12,090 nt of DNA from Willaertia magna (lineage: Eukaryota > Heterolobosea > Eutetramitea > Acrasida > Naegleriidae): the NCBI GenBank assembly GCA_902984215.1, contig CADWAF010003604.1, forward strand, positions 1 to 12,090. Reading direction: 5' to 3'. Below the pieces are notes generated by a model, which saw only the letters and a program-made list of their open reading frames with translations, ran no database searches and was not told the DNA's origin. The number at the start of each line of letters is the position of its first letter. The stretch's first letter is position 1. A program made the translations under genes and the position numbers. Positions 1 to 7,753 of the stretch are shown here, in pieces.

Positions 1-1785
1 TTTATTTAAAATATTTTTAGCATCACATTCTAAATGATTTAATTTATTCATATTTAATAAAAATGTTCCAGTTGACAAATTTATATTAGGACAATATGAA
101 AAACTTAGAAATTGTAAATTATTTAGTCCCTCTAAATCTTCTTCTTTTATGGTTGATTTAATAATAACAAGTTGTGTTAATTGTTTTAAATTTGATATAA
201 ATTTAAAATTAAAGGTTTTACAATAACAAATTTGCAACACTTGTAAACGTTTTAAATTTAAAAAACATTCTCCATTAATTGAACCACTATGAGAAATTAC
301 TAATGTTGTTAAATTTTCTAAATTCATTATTTGTTTATCTTGAATTTCTAAATTTCTTAAGTCAAGTGTTGTTAAATTTGGTAAATTTTCAAATTCACCA
401 TTTATTGTAGATGAAATAATTTTAATGTGTTTTAAATTTGTAAATAATTTTAAATCATTTAAATTTAATTTAATTGTATCTTTTAATTCTAATTTTTCAA
501 GTTGTTTTAAACATGAAAATTCTTTAAAACAAATTGGTTCATTTAAAAGTGTTAAATCTAAATGTTTAATATTTGGTAAATATTTAAAATTTTCTAATTT
601 TAATTTAATTGAACAAGATAAACTATTTAATTTTGTAAAGTATTTAAAACATTTTCCTGTAAATTCTGTATTTATTTCATTGTAATATGTTGAAATTGTT
701 AAATCTTTTAAATTTGTTAAATTATAAAAATCTTCATCTCTAAAAATAAATCTACTGTTTGTATTAAATAATTCTAAAAATAAATATTTTAAATTAATTA
801 ATTTTGTTAAAAAACTTGTATTGTTATTAACTTCGTCATCTATATTAATGTTAATATGTAATTCTTTTAAATTAATTAAATTTTGAAAATATTTTAATTG
901 TATTGTATTTTTAACTGTAATATTTAATACTTGTAATTGTTGTAAATTTTGTAAACAATTTCCAGTTATATTATCACAATTTTTTATCTTTAATAATTTT
1001 AAATTATTTAAATTATTTAAACAATTATCTTTAATATTATTACAATAACTAATATCTAAATTTTTTAATTCTTTAAGTTCCTTAAAACAATTTCCAAATA
1101 TATTATTACATCCTGGAATAATTAAAGTTTCTAATTGTTTACAATTTAATAATAATTCGTCATTTATTTTTAAACATTTTAATAGTTGTAAACTTTTTAA
1201 ATTTTTAAAATATTGTAAACAACTTCCTGTAATATTATTATTTTCATTGTTACAAATTTCTAATTTTGTTAAATAATTAAAATTTTTTAACCATTCATCT
1301 TTTAATTGATTATTATTTAAAATTGATAGAACTTTTAATTGTTTTAAATTTGTAAAACTATTTTCATTTACATTATAAATATCATCAACTAATAATTCTT
1401 CTAAATTTGGTAAATATTGTAAAAAATTTCCAAAAAAACAACCTGTCAATAAAGTAATTACATTTGTAAATTTTTGTAATAAATTGTAATCATTATCATT
1501 TGAATTAAGGTGCAATTTTTTTAATTTAAATAAATAATCAGGTAAATTATTTGTTAATTTTAATTCAATATTTTCAAATAAAATGTCATTAAAATAATTA
1601 AATAAATAATTATCTTTTAATAACATTATTTCATAAAAATATTTACTGGTTTGGGCTAAATAAATATAATCTTTTGGATCATTAAAATATTTTGCAATTT
1701 CTAATAGAATTTCTAAAGTAAAATTATGTTTTAATAAATATTTTCTTTTCTTAAATTCTCGTTCTTCTTCTTCTCTTTGTATCAT
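1..1785 (-). CDS. F-box / leucine-rich repeat protein, C-terminus cut by window edge
   Basis: The frame is open for 595 codons from an ATG at 1785 to base 1, with no stop, so the gene continues to the left of the window. Residues about 20-55 read as an F-box-like helix set: a short LEILLEIAKYF core, then DPKDYIYLAQTSKYFYEI, matching the family pattern 'LLLEIxxYLDPxDLxxLxxxSKxFYxL'. From about residue 120 there are roughly twenty leucine-rich repeats (NLKxLxI type). Several have the cysteine form seen in F-box/LRR proteins, for example LDISYCNN and LKIKNCDN followed by CL. By family knowledge such proteins bind Skp1 through the F-box and present substrates on the LRR arc to a cullin ligase; the substrate is unknown. 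The start is chosen because it is the first ATG, follows seven adenines, and precedes the F-box by about 20 residues. No introns are seen. Leu-Gln occurs about ten times. Confidence 0.85.
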   Translation of the reverse strand, partial: MIQREEEEREFKKRKYLLKHNFTLEILLEIAKYFNDPKDYIYLAQTSKYFYEIMLLKDNYLFNYFNDILFENIELKLTNNLPDYLFKLKKLHLNSNDNDYNLLQKFTNVITLLTGCFFGNFLQYLPNLEELLVDDIYNVNENSFTNLKQLKVLSILNNNQLKDEWLKNFNYLTKLEICNNENNNITGSCLQYFKNLKSLQLLKCLKINDELLLNCKQLETLIIPGCNNIFGNCFKELKELKNLDISYCNNIKDNCLNNLNNLKLLKIKNCDNITGNCLQNLQQLQVLNITVKNTIQLKYFQNLINLKELHININIDDEVNNNTSFLTKLINLKYLFLELFNTNSRFIFRDEDFYNLTNLKDLTISTYYNEINTEFTGKCFKYFTKLNSLSCSIKLKLENFKYLPNIKHLDLTLLNEPICFKEFSCLKQLEKLELKDTIKLNLNDLKLFTNLKHIKIISSTINGEFENLPNLTTLDLRNLEIQDKQIMNLENLTTLVISHSGSINGECFLNLKRLQVLQICYCKTFNFKFISNLKQLTQLVIIKSTIKEEDLEGLNNLQFLSFSYCPNINLSTGTFLLNMNKLNHLECDAKNILNK

Positions 1786-2012
1786 TTTTTTTGTTTGTTG
1801 TTATTGGTATTTTAACGAACGGACAAATAATTAAAAGCAAGAATCCTAGATAAAAAAGTAAATTTATCTATTTTTCAAAATGAATCTTTTAAAATAAATA
1901 ATTTTTAATTTTTTCTGTATTTACTCTAATTATAAAACGAGTAATTCATTAAAAATTAAATCTTAATAATCTACCACTGCCATTATAAAGCAATAATATC
2001 TGACAGTTTCAT

Positions 2013-2564
2013 TTATTTTGTGTTTTCAAAGTAAAGTAAATCTTCAAAGCTAATTACATTTTGAGGAATATCACTACTTTCTTTTCTTCTTTTAGTTTTA
2101 GAAGAATTGTTAAGAGGAATTTCCTCCTCATCCTCAAAACAATTACTATAAGGATCAATGAAATTCGTTAAATCTGTTTTTAGGGTTCTTCTAGACTGTT
2201 CCTCAGAAACAGCCTCTATTCTCTGCTTTTCAAATTCAAACATTTCCCACTGTAATCCAACATCTTCCTCTGCCTCTTCCGTTTCTTTTGTTAGCACTTG
2301 TTCCTTCACTTTGAAATCAAGCCTTGGTTCTTCTTCTTCATCCTTACTTTTGTATTCGCCACTCTCAAGAATTGTAGTTGATAGTAAAGGCTCAATCCTA
2401 GGCTTTATAGGCTTTGTATATCTTATTTTAAATAGTACTTCGTCTTCTAATTCTTCCTCCTCCTTATCCTGTACTTTGTTTTCTTCTTCTTCACTAAGAG
2501 TAGTTGAGGATATAAACTTTCTCTTCTTCTTACTTGTAGGAATACCTAAAGGCGGGCTCTCCAT
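2013..2564 (-). CDS. Small acidic nuclear-type protein, unrecognised
   Basis: A 183-residue single-exon frame. It is strongly acidic, with runs of Glu at about 25-28, 35-38, 76-79 and 96-100. Two basic clusters, KKKRK at 12-16 and KTKRRK at 156-161, look like nuclear localisation signals. No enzyme motif or membrane segment is visible. A short stretch around Trp106 (WEMFEFEKQRI) faintly recalls the 'WExEQIRKG' motif of GCFC/PAXBP1-type splicing-associated proteins, but this is too weak for a name. The overlapping opposite-strand frame (2158-2604) is serine-rich only because it mirrors the Glu codons here, so the minus strand is preferred. The TAA stop lies inside an AATAAA on the coding strand. 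The gene is divergent from the AT-hook gene and lies 227 bases upstream of the F-box/LRR gene on the same strand. It has no A-tract leader and only one Leu-Gln. Confidence 0.6.
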   Translation of the reverse strand: MESPPLGIPTSKKKRKFISSTTLSEEEENKVQDKEEEELEDEVLFKIRYTKPIKPRIEPLLSTTILESGEYKSKDEEEEPRLDFKVKEQVLTKETEEAEEDVGLQWEMFEFEKQRIEAVSEEQSRRTLKTDLTNFIDPYSNCFEDEEEIPLNNSSKTKRRKESSDIPQNVISFEDLLYFENTK

Positions 2565-2874
2565 AAGTTACAAATTTTTTCTAAAGTTAAAGACATTTGA
2601 CTAATGTTCTTTTCGCTAGGCAACATTATCAAAACACGAATTTCACTACCAGAATTAAGAAAAGGTTACTTTCCCTCTTTACGGTCCCGTTGTATACGAC
2701 CGTTATGGTCAACACAAATTTCCTATTAAAAACGTTTTCTTACAAACAAAGAAGTAGGGATACATAAATTGAATTTAATTGCTACAAAAACTTTACCGCC
2801 ATAATAAACGTCGCTGGGGTTAATACTATACTTGTAAAATTCCCGCCAAAGAAACATTAACGCTAATAAAATAA
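2565..2874. promoter_or_regulatory. Divergent intergenic spacer, putative bidirectional promoter
   Basis: These 310 bases separate the start codons of two divergent genes and are less AT-rich than much of the window. No reading frame of note is present. The clearest structure is a perfect 6-base inverted repeat, ACGGTC at 2681-2686 and GACCGT at 2698-2703, enclosing the palindrome GTATAC (2692-2697). A further GGTC at 2707-2710 can pair with the second arm. A regulatory role is inferred from position and symmetry only. Confidence 0.4.
2681..2710. repeat. Palindrome cluster in divergent spacer
   Basis: ACGGTC and GACCGT form a perfect inverted repeat with an 11-base spacer that contains GTATAC. 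GGTC at 2707-2710 repeats the half-site. This could be a dimeric transcription-factor site or chance. Confidence 0.4.
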
Positions 2875-4709
2875 ATGCAACAAAGCAATTCCTCTTCTGA
2901 AAGCCTTTCTAATACTACCGATGAAGAAGAACAACCAAAGCCTTTTCTAGCAAAATATCATCCTTCTAAGAATAATAATAGTATCTATGACACCATTAAT
3001 AGTACTACCAACCCATCATCATTAACCTTTAATCCCATTTTAAACAATCTGAATAGCGAAACCTACCAAACAACAATAACTACTTTAAATCCTCAACAAC
3101 ATCAACAACAGGAAATAATGTTTCTAAATGACTCTCACATGAATCATCAACATTCAATCAACAATGCAATTTTAAACAACAATACCACTACTAGTGGCAG
3201 TGGCAGTAATAATATCATGATGGATCATTATGTTCCTCATCAAAATAGTCCCTCTACAATGTTAACAAGTAATAATCAACCAAATCCTTTTGTTATTCAA
3301 ATGACAACTCCTTCTTCTTCATCGGAAAATAATTTAAGAAGAATGAATAATAATAATGCTATTATAATCAATAATCAATTCATTCCATTGAATAATAATA
3401 ATTTTAATAATAATAACAATGCTTTTCATACTTCTTTCAATAATAATGTTGAAAATAATAATTCACAAAGTAACAATTGCACTCCATACACAATTATGGA
3501 GGAAAGTGAAGAGGATTTGATTAATGAAGGACTTACAAATCTCAATCATTTAAAATTATTAATTGAGAATCTTTATAGTAACCAACAAATTCATTCATTT
3601 GGTTTAAGCCAGTCACATAATAATTCTTTTAATAATTATTACATATCTAATAATGTAAATAATTTGGTGAGTAATAATATCAATAACAATAATAATATCA
3701 ATAATGGTAATGAATGGCCAGTAGTGGTAACAAGCGTTAATAATAATGTGTATCAACAACAACCAATTGTACATCAGAATGTGACTGTTGATTATGTGAA
3801 CTATTCTTATAATAATAGTGGAAATTCACAACAACAACAATCTAATGTACAACCGCAACAACAACAACAAGCAGTTAATCAAATGTATGTTTTTCAACCT
3901 GTATCATCTTCATCTTCAGATGCCTTAATGGATGATTGTTCTAATTCACCAGTATCTGTTTCAACAACAACGACAACCAATAGAAATAATAACAACATTA
4001 TGGATAATGTTTTTATAACACCTACTACTGCCACTGCTCTCAACAACAGTGGTAGTATTGGTAGTGGTAATAACAATAATAACAGTGTTGCAGCTGCTAT
4101 TGGTTGTTTTGCTAGTGCTAGTGGTAGTGGAGGTTCAACTAGTCCAACAACAATTATCACTACCATAAACGCTAGCAACACTAGTAACAATAACAATAAT
4201 AGTTCTTCTTTATCGCCAAATACTCAAAACTTTCAAATGTCAAAGAATTTGACCGTTGCTGGTGGCAAGAAAGGTACGTTTTGTGATTTCATTTTGATTT
4301 TTTTTAACAGTACTTGAACAACAACAAATTGCTTGCACGCATCAATCCTTTTTTCGTGTTATTAATTTTTTTTAATGTAAATTTACCCAATTATAATTAA
4401 CAAAACGATTGTTACTTTTAATTTTTTTTAACAGGAAGAGGAAGACCACGTTCCAAGTAAGTACTATTGTGCATTTGTTTGCAGTTTATGGAATTAATAT
4501 TTTTTTTTTATTTGCCAATCATTACTCTTTTTAAATATATTAATCAATCATTACTTAATTTGTAAATTAAATAATTTGTTGATTTTTAAAGAACACCACC
4601 ATATGAAGTAAAAATAGATCAAACAAATTACTATCAATTACTTAAAAAGGGTGTGAATTTGGAAAATCATGAAAAACAACAAAAAGAAGATGACAAAAAA
4701 GAAGAATAA
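2875..4709 (+). CDS. Asn/Gln-rich AT-hook protein, three exons
   Basis: Proposed exons are 2875-4273, 4435-4456 and 4592-4709, joining in frame to 512 residues. Unspliced, the frame would stop at 4317 without any recognisable domain. Residues 1 to about 460 are low complexity: Asn runs, Gln runs, Ser/Thr and Gly-Ser tracts, one of the most disordered compositions possible and prion-like in style. Splicing creates GKKGRGRPRSK at about 464-474, a canonical AT-hook (GRP core with flanking basics) that binds the minor groove of AT-rich DNA. A charged tail follows (TPPYEVKIDQ..., then Lys/Glu-rich). The gapless join of both junctions into this motif is the main evidence for the model. Donors are GTACGT and GTAAGT; acceptors are AACAG and TTAAAG. 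A nuclear DNA-binding or chromatin role is inferred. AATAAA overlaps the stop. A second acceptor at 4310 could give an isoform without the hook. Confidence 0.8.
4274..4434 (+). other. Intron 1 of the AT-hook gene, with a second internal acceptor
   Basis: The donor GTACGT is at 4274. The acceptor used in the model ends at 4434. An identical 14-base acceptor stretch (ATTTTTTTTAACAG) also ends at 4310, which would give a 37-base intron and a different, hook-less C-terminus. Confidence 0.7.
4435..4456 (+). other. 22-base microexon encoding the AT-hook core
   Basis: Flanked by AACAG and GTAAGT. Its 22 bases carry phase from +1 to +2 and encode RGRPRS between split Gly467 and Lys474 codons. Removing it would break both the frame and the motif. 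Confidence 0.78.
4457..4591 (+). other. Intron 2 of the AT-hook gene
   Basis: GTAAGT donor at 4457 and acceptor ...TTTTTAAAG ending at 4591; 135 bases, AT-rich, no coding content. The acceptor has AAG rather than CAG, so it is the weaker of the two chosen acceptors, but the in-frame join supports it. Confidence 0.65.
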
Positions 4710-4731
4710 AAAGGTTGTTGTGTTTAAACAT

Positions 4732-4737
4732 TTTATT
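4732..4737 (-). terminator. Polyadenylation signal AATAAA for the dehydrogenase gene
   Basis: AATAAA on the minus strand, 37 bases past the dehydrogenase stop. It lies within the 64-base gap between two convergent stops, so the two 3' UTRs probably overlap. Confidence 0.5.
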
Positions 4738-4773
4738 TAACATTTAATTTTAAAAAAATACTATTGTAAATAA

Positions 4774-5778
4774 TTAAACAGCCTTAACAGCATTTGATTT
4801 TCTTAAAATAATATTATCATACAAAGTATCAGGCATAAATGGTTTTACATATTTCAATAAAATCTTTTCCATATAAGGTAGAATAAATAAAAAATCTTTA
4901 CAAAAATAAATATTCGTTAACATTCTAGCAACACACTCTTCCACTTCCATAAATTCATTAAAATTCCTTTCCACTTTCTTATTTTCCTCTCCTTTCGCTC
5001 CAACTGCATTAAAATGAATATTTGTTTTTACAAAACCTGGACAAGCAATAGAAATATTAATTAATTTATCGTAAATTCCTTCTTGTAATAACTCTAATTT
5101 TAGGCTTGAATAGAAACCGTTAAGTGCAAATTTTGAGGCGGAATAGGAAGTGCGATGTAAAGCGCCAACTAATCCAGCAAGGCTTGAAACGATACAAATG
5201 TGACAACAAGGCAAGTTATTTTGGTTGATTCCATTTTTGTAAAGTAATCTTAATTGTTGTAATAAATAAAAAGTTGGAGTAATACAACCAAAATAGTTAA
5301 TATTCATTAATTCATGATGTGGTTGTAAACTATTTGAATCTTTTAAACTTTGTAATGAAGTTCTTCCAGCATTTAAATAAATTATATTTATTTTATTATT
5401 TAAAATTTCTAAACTTTTTAAAATTAAAAATTTACAATCTTCTTCTAAAGAAACATCAATTTTTAAACAATAAATTTCATTTTTATTAAATTTATATAAA
5501 TTATCTAAATTTAATTTAATTTTTTCTAATTCTTCTAAAGAACGTGAAGCAATTATAATTTTATTTAATTTTCCTTTTTTAACATAAAAATTTAATAATT
5601 CTTTTCCAATTCCAGAACTTGCACCAGTTATTACAATATGTTGATTGGAAAGAATTTCTAGTGGTTCTTGTTGTTTTGATTGTAAAATTTTCTTTTTATT
5701 TAATTCAAATCTTAATACTTCTTTATAGCAAATGAAGAGAAGAAAAAGAACGATAATTGAAAAAATTAAAAGAAACAT
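4774..5778 (-). CDS. Membrane-anchored classical short-chain dehydrogenase/reductase (DHRS7-like)
   Basis: A 334-residue single exon of normal length for the family. Residues about 2-18 form one hydrophobic segment, a likely membrane anchor, with the catalytic domain after it. Classical SDR landmarks are all present: TGASSGIG at 51-58 (cofactor-binding turn), LNAG ending at 138, Asn161 in NINYFG, Ser199 in VSSLAG, Tyr212 and Lys216 in YSASK, and PGFVKT at 247-252. Thus the Asn-Ser-Tyr-Lys tetrad is intact with the usual 13-residue Ser-Tyr spacing. Arg79 just after the second strand (IIIASR) favours NADP(H). Overall pattern is closest to the DHRS7/DHRS7B and retinol dehydrogenase branch; the substrate (a lipid, steroid or retinoid-like alcohol or ketone) is not readable. 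The start follows nine adenines. It is divergent from the serpin and convergent with the AT-hook gene. Leu-Gln occurs five times. Confidence 0.92.
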   Translation of the reverse strand: MFLLIFSIIVLFLLFICYKEVLRFELNKKKILQSKQQEPLEILSNQHIVITGASSGIGKELLNFYVKKGKLNKIIIASRSLEELEKIKLNLDNLYKFNKNEIYCLKIDVSLEEDCKFLILKSLEILNNKINIIYLNAGRTSLQSLKDSNSLQPHHELMNINYFGCITPTFYLLQQLRLLYKNGINQNNLPCCHICIVSSLAGLVGALHRTSYSASKFALNGFYSSLKLELLQEGIYDKLINISIACPGFVKTNIHFNAVGAKGEENKKVERNFNEFMEVEECVARMLTNIYFCKDFLFILPYMEKILLKYVKPFMPDTLYDNIILRKSNAVKAV

Positions 5779-6044
5779 TTTTTTTTTAAATATTTTTTAA
5801 TTGTTTTTGCGCGTAATTTCCTAAATTCCGAAATTTTTTAGTCGGACATGTTAAAATAACTAATTGACCTGAAAAACAATTAATTAAATGTTTAATTTAT
5901 TTGGCTCTCTTTAGTTTCTTTTGTTTCCTATTAGTCATGACTTGTATTAAGTTTCAATTTGGTCCAAACAATAATTAATTTCAAGCTTTAAAAAACTTTA
6001 AAAAAAACTTTAAAAAAAACTTTAAAAAAAAAATTAAAAAAAAA
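5779..6044. promoter_or_regulatory. Divergent spacer between dehydrogenase and serpin
   Basis: 266 bases between two start codons, both immediately preceded by nine adenines in their own sense. It holds the CTTTAAA repeat (5986-6035) on the serpin side and no frame of note. A shared or back-to-back promoter is inferred from position. Confidence 0.4.
5986..6035 (+). repeat. Tandem CTTTAAAAAA-type repeat before the serpin start
   Basis: CTTTAAA begins at 5986, 5996, 6008 and 6020, giving units of 10, 12 and 12 bases that differ in adenine count, then fades into the A-rich leader. It probably arose by slippage and leaves the serpin with an almost pure A 5' leader. Confidence 0.75.
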
Positions 6045-7430
6045 ATGTCCCATCTTAACAACAATCATCTTCAATCAGCACAAAATCAATTTACTTTTCA
6101 ATTTACAAAACAATTAACTGCAAACAATAATAATGAAAATTTTTTATATTCTCCACTTTCCATCTATTTAGCTTTATTAATGACTTTATTTGGTGCTCGC
6201 GGTGACACGTTTGATGAAATTGCACAAACTTTACAATTACACAAAAACGGTTTTAATAATAAAATTACGGAAAATAATATTTTACAAAATAAATTTGTTC
6301 AATTTTATTTAAAAAATATTTATACTTTACAGTCAACCGATTTACAATCAACTGAAAAATTAATTGAACGATCAACTGAAATATTTAATTTACAATCAAC
6401 TGAAAATTTAAATAAAACAAAAAAATTTAGCATTTCAAATAATTTATTTTTAGAACAATCATTTTCTTTAAAACAAGAATTTATACAAGCTATACATCAA
6501 TCATTTCATTCACCTGTCATTACTTGTAATTTTAAAGGAAATTTACAACAAGAAATTAAAAAAATAAATAAACAAATTGAATTACAAACAAATAATTTAA
6601 TAAAAAATTTAATTACAAAAGAAATTGTAAATAATTTAACTAAATTAATTATTGTAAATACAATTTATTTTTTAGATCAATGGAAATTTCCATTTGATAC
6701 AAAAAAAACAATTTTAAATCACAATTTTTACGCTTTACAAAAAAATATACAAAATTCTTTACAAAAAAATACTCTACAAAAAAATACACAAAAAGTAAGC
6801 ATGATGACCAAACAATCACCTCGCGAAAAATACTTTTATGGAAAAGAAAATGATAAATATCATTGGTTAAATCTTTTTTATCAAAATGAAAATTTTGTAA
6901 TGACATTTATCGTGCCAACAAAAAATGTAGAATTGTCAGAAAAAAGTGAAATTGAATTTAACGATTGGTTTTTAGGAAAATTAAATGAAAATGACATTTC
7001 TTCTTACTTTATGGAAAATTCAGAAGAAACTAAAATGGAAATTATTAAAATTCCAAAATTTAAATTAGAATATCAAAAAGAATTATCTAATATTTTACAA
7101 AATGATCCTTTTGTAATGAAAATTCCATTTAGTGATTTGGCTGATTTTTCAGGAATGACAAGTGACACAAATGATGATGAAAATAATGAAATTAAAATTT
7201 CAAGTATTATTCACAAATCAATTATTAAAGTTAATGAAATTGGAACGGAAGCTGCGGCTGCAACTGCTGCAATATTTATGACAAAAAGTTTACCAATTAT
7301 GACAATTGAAAAACCGTCATTTATTTTGGATAGACCTTTTCGTTTTATTTTACATAATAAGGAAAGTAAGGATGTGTTATTTGTTGGGGTTGTTAATCAA
7401 GCACCTAGTGGGGAGGATGCTGATTTTTAA
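6045..7430 (+). CDS. Inhibitory serpin, predicted P1 Lys
   Basis: A 461-residue single exon; longer than the usual 370-420 because of two repeat-rich insertions and a short tail. Serpin marks in order: NENFLYSPLSIYLALLM near the N-terminus, ISNNLFLEQSF, IIVNTIYFLDQWKFPF with the conserved Asn-Thr-Tyr-Phe, VSMM at about 251, and RPFRFILH near the end. The reactive loop starts with Glu398 (P17) and GTEAAAATA, the small-residue hinge that marks inhibitory members. Counting from P17 puts P1 at Lys414 and P1' at Ser415, which suggests a trypsin-like target. No signal peptide is visible, so an intracellular or unconventionally released form is likely. Insertions are LQST repeats (95-120) and LQKN repeats (231-247). 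The C-terminus ends VVNQAPSGEDADF instead of the usual short Asn-Pro ending. The start follows nine adenines. Confidence 0.95.
   Translation: MSHLNNNHLQSAQNQFTFQFTKQLTANNNNENFLYSPLSIYLALLMTLFGARGDTFDEIAQTLQLHKNGFNNKITENNILQNKFVQFYLKNIYTLQSTDLQSTEKLIERSTEIFNLQSTENLNKTKKFSISNNLFLEQSFSLKQEFIQAIHQSFHSPVITCNFKGNLQQEIKKINKQIELQTNNLIKNLITKEIVNNLTKLIIVNTIYFLDQWKFPFDTKKTILNHNFYALQKNIQNSLQKNTLQKNTQKVSMMTKQSPREKYFYGKENDKYHWLNLFYQNENFVMTFIVPTKNVELSEKSEIEFNDWFLGKLNENDISSYFMENSEETKMEIIKIPKFKLEYQKELSNILQNDPFVMKIPFSDLADFSGMTSDTNDDENNEIKISSIIHKSIIKVNEIGTEAAAATAAIFMTKSLPIMTIEKPSFILDRPFRFILHNKESKDVLFVGVVNQAPSGEDADF
6327..6404 (+). repeat. In-frame LQST repeats inside the serpin
   Basis: Residues 95-120 contain LQSTD, LQSTE, RSTE and LQSTE, encoded by near-copies of TTACAATCAACTGAA. 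They sit between the first helices and the ISNNLFLE strand, where serpins have a surface helix/loop, so the fold can probably tolerate them. Confidence 0.8.
6735..6785 (+). repeat. In-frame LQKN repeats inside the serpin
   Basis: LQKN occurs at residues 231-234, 239-242 and 244-247, encoded by TTACAAAAAAAT or CTACAAAAAAAT. It lengthens the loop before the conserved V-x-MM strand. Confidence 0.8.
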
Positions 7431-7450
7431 TTTATTGTTGTGTGTATTTT

Positions 7451-7490
7451 ATTTGCTTTTATTGGGTTTTATTGGGTTTTAATGATTTTT
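7451..7490 (+). repeat. Short 10-base tandem repeat (ATTGGGTTTT)
   Basis: Two exact copies at 7461-7480 with degenerate copies on each side (7451 and 7481). It lies 20 to 60 bases after the serpin stop, in the transcribed 3' UTR. Confidence 0.7.
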
Positions 7491-7520
7491 TTTTGATTAA
7501 AATTTACTGTAAATAGTGTA

Positions 7521-7526
7521 AATAAA
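7521..7526 (+). terminator. Polyadenylation signal AATAAA for the serpin
   Basis: AATAAA about 90 bases after the serpin stop, the first good signal on this strand. Confidence 0.5.
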
Positions 7527-7753
7527 TTTATACATTTATTTTGCTGAAATTTAGTAGTTTGTAGTTGACTAAAGGATTGTAGTTTTTGCATTTAGGACAG
7601 AACAGAAAGAAAAGAACTGAACCTTAACTAATCAAAATAGGTAAGTTTATTTATTTGTGTTACTTATTAGCGTTAGTAAAACACTATTTAAAGTCCACTG
7701 AACTGTGAGTAATTAGTTCTACTAATTCGCCGCTAGAGTTCAAAAAATTTCAA

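Larger units (their letters stand above)
7431..7753 (+). other. Intergenic: serpin 3' UTR and aminopeptidase upstream region
   Basis: No reading frame of note. It holds a short T-rich tandem repeat, a polyadenylation signal for the serpin, and at 7641 a GTAAGT that could be the donor of a 5' UTR intron of the aminopeptidase locus; the partner acceptor is not clear. Confidence 0.5.

Noticed and set aside
425..685. 86-residue plus-strand frame
   Set aside because: Lies antisense within the F-box/LRR gene, Phe/Lys/Ser-rich from complementary AT-rich codons.
2158..2604. 148-residue plus-strand frame, Ser-rich
   Set aside because: It mirrors Glu/Asp-rich codons of the minus-strand gene; composition is a simple complement effect and it has no domain.
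3894..4196. 100-residue minus-strand frame, Leu/Val-rich, looks membrane-like
   Set aside because: Antisense of Asn/Ser/Thr repeats of the AT-hook gene; hydrophobicity follows from the complementary codons.
2875..4317. 480-residue unspliced model as the main product
   Set aside because: Its last residues come from intron sequence; splicing restores a perfect AT-hook in frame, which is unlikely by chance.
5986..6035. CTTTAAA repeat as a telomere-like or CRISPR-like array
   Set aside because: Units vary in adenine number with no unique spacers; a simple slippage repeat.
6649..6906. 85-residue minus-strand frame
   Set aside because: Antisense shadow of the serpin; no start context or domain.
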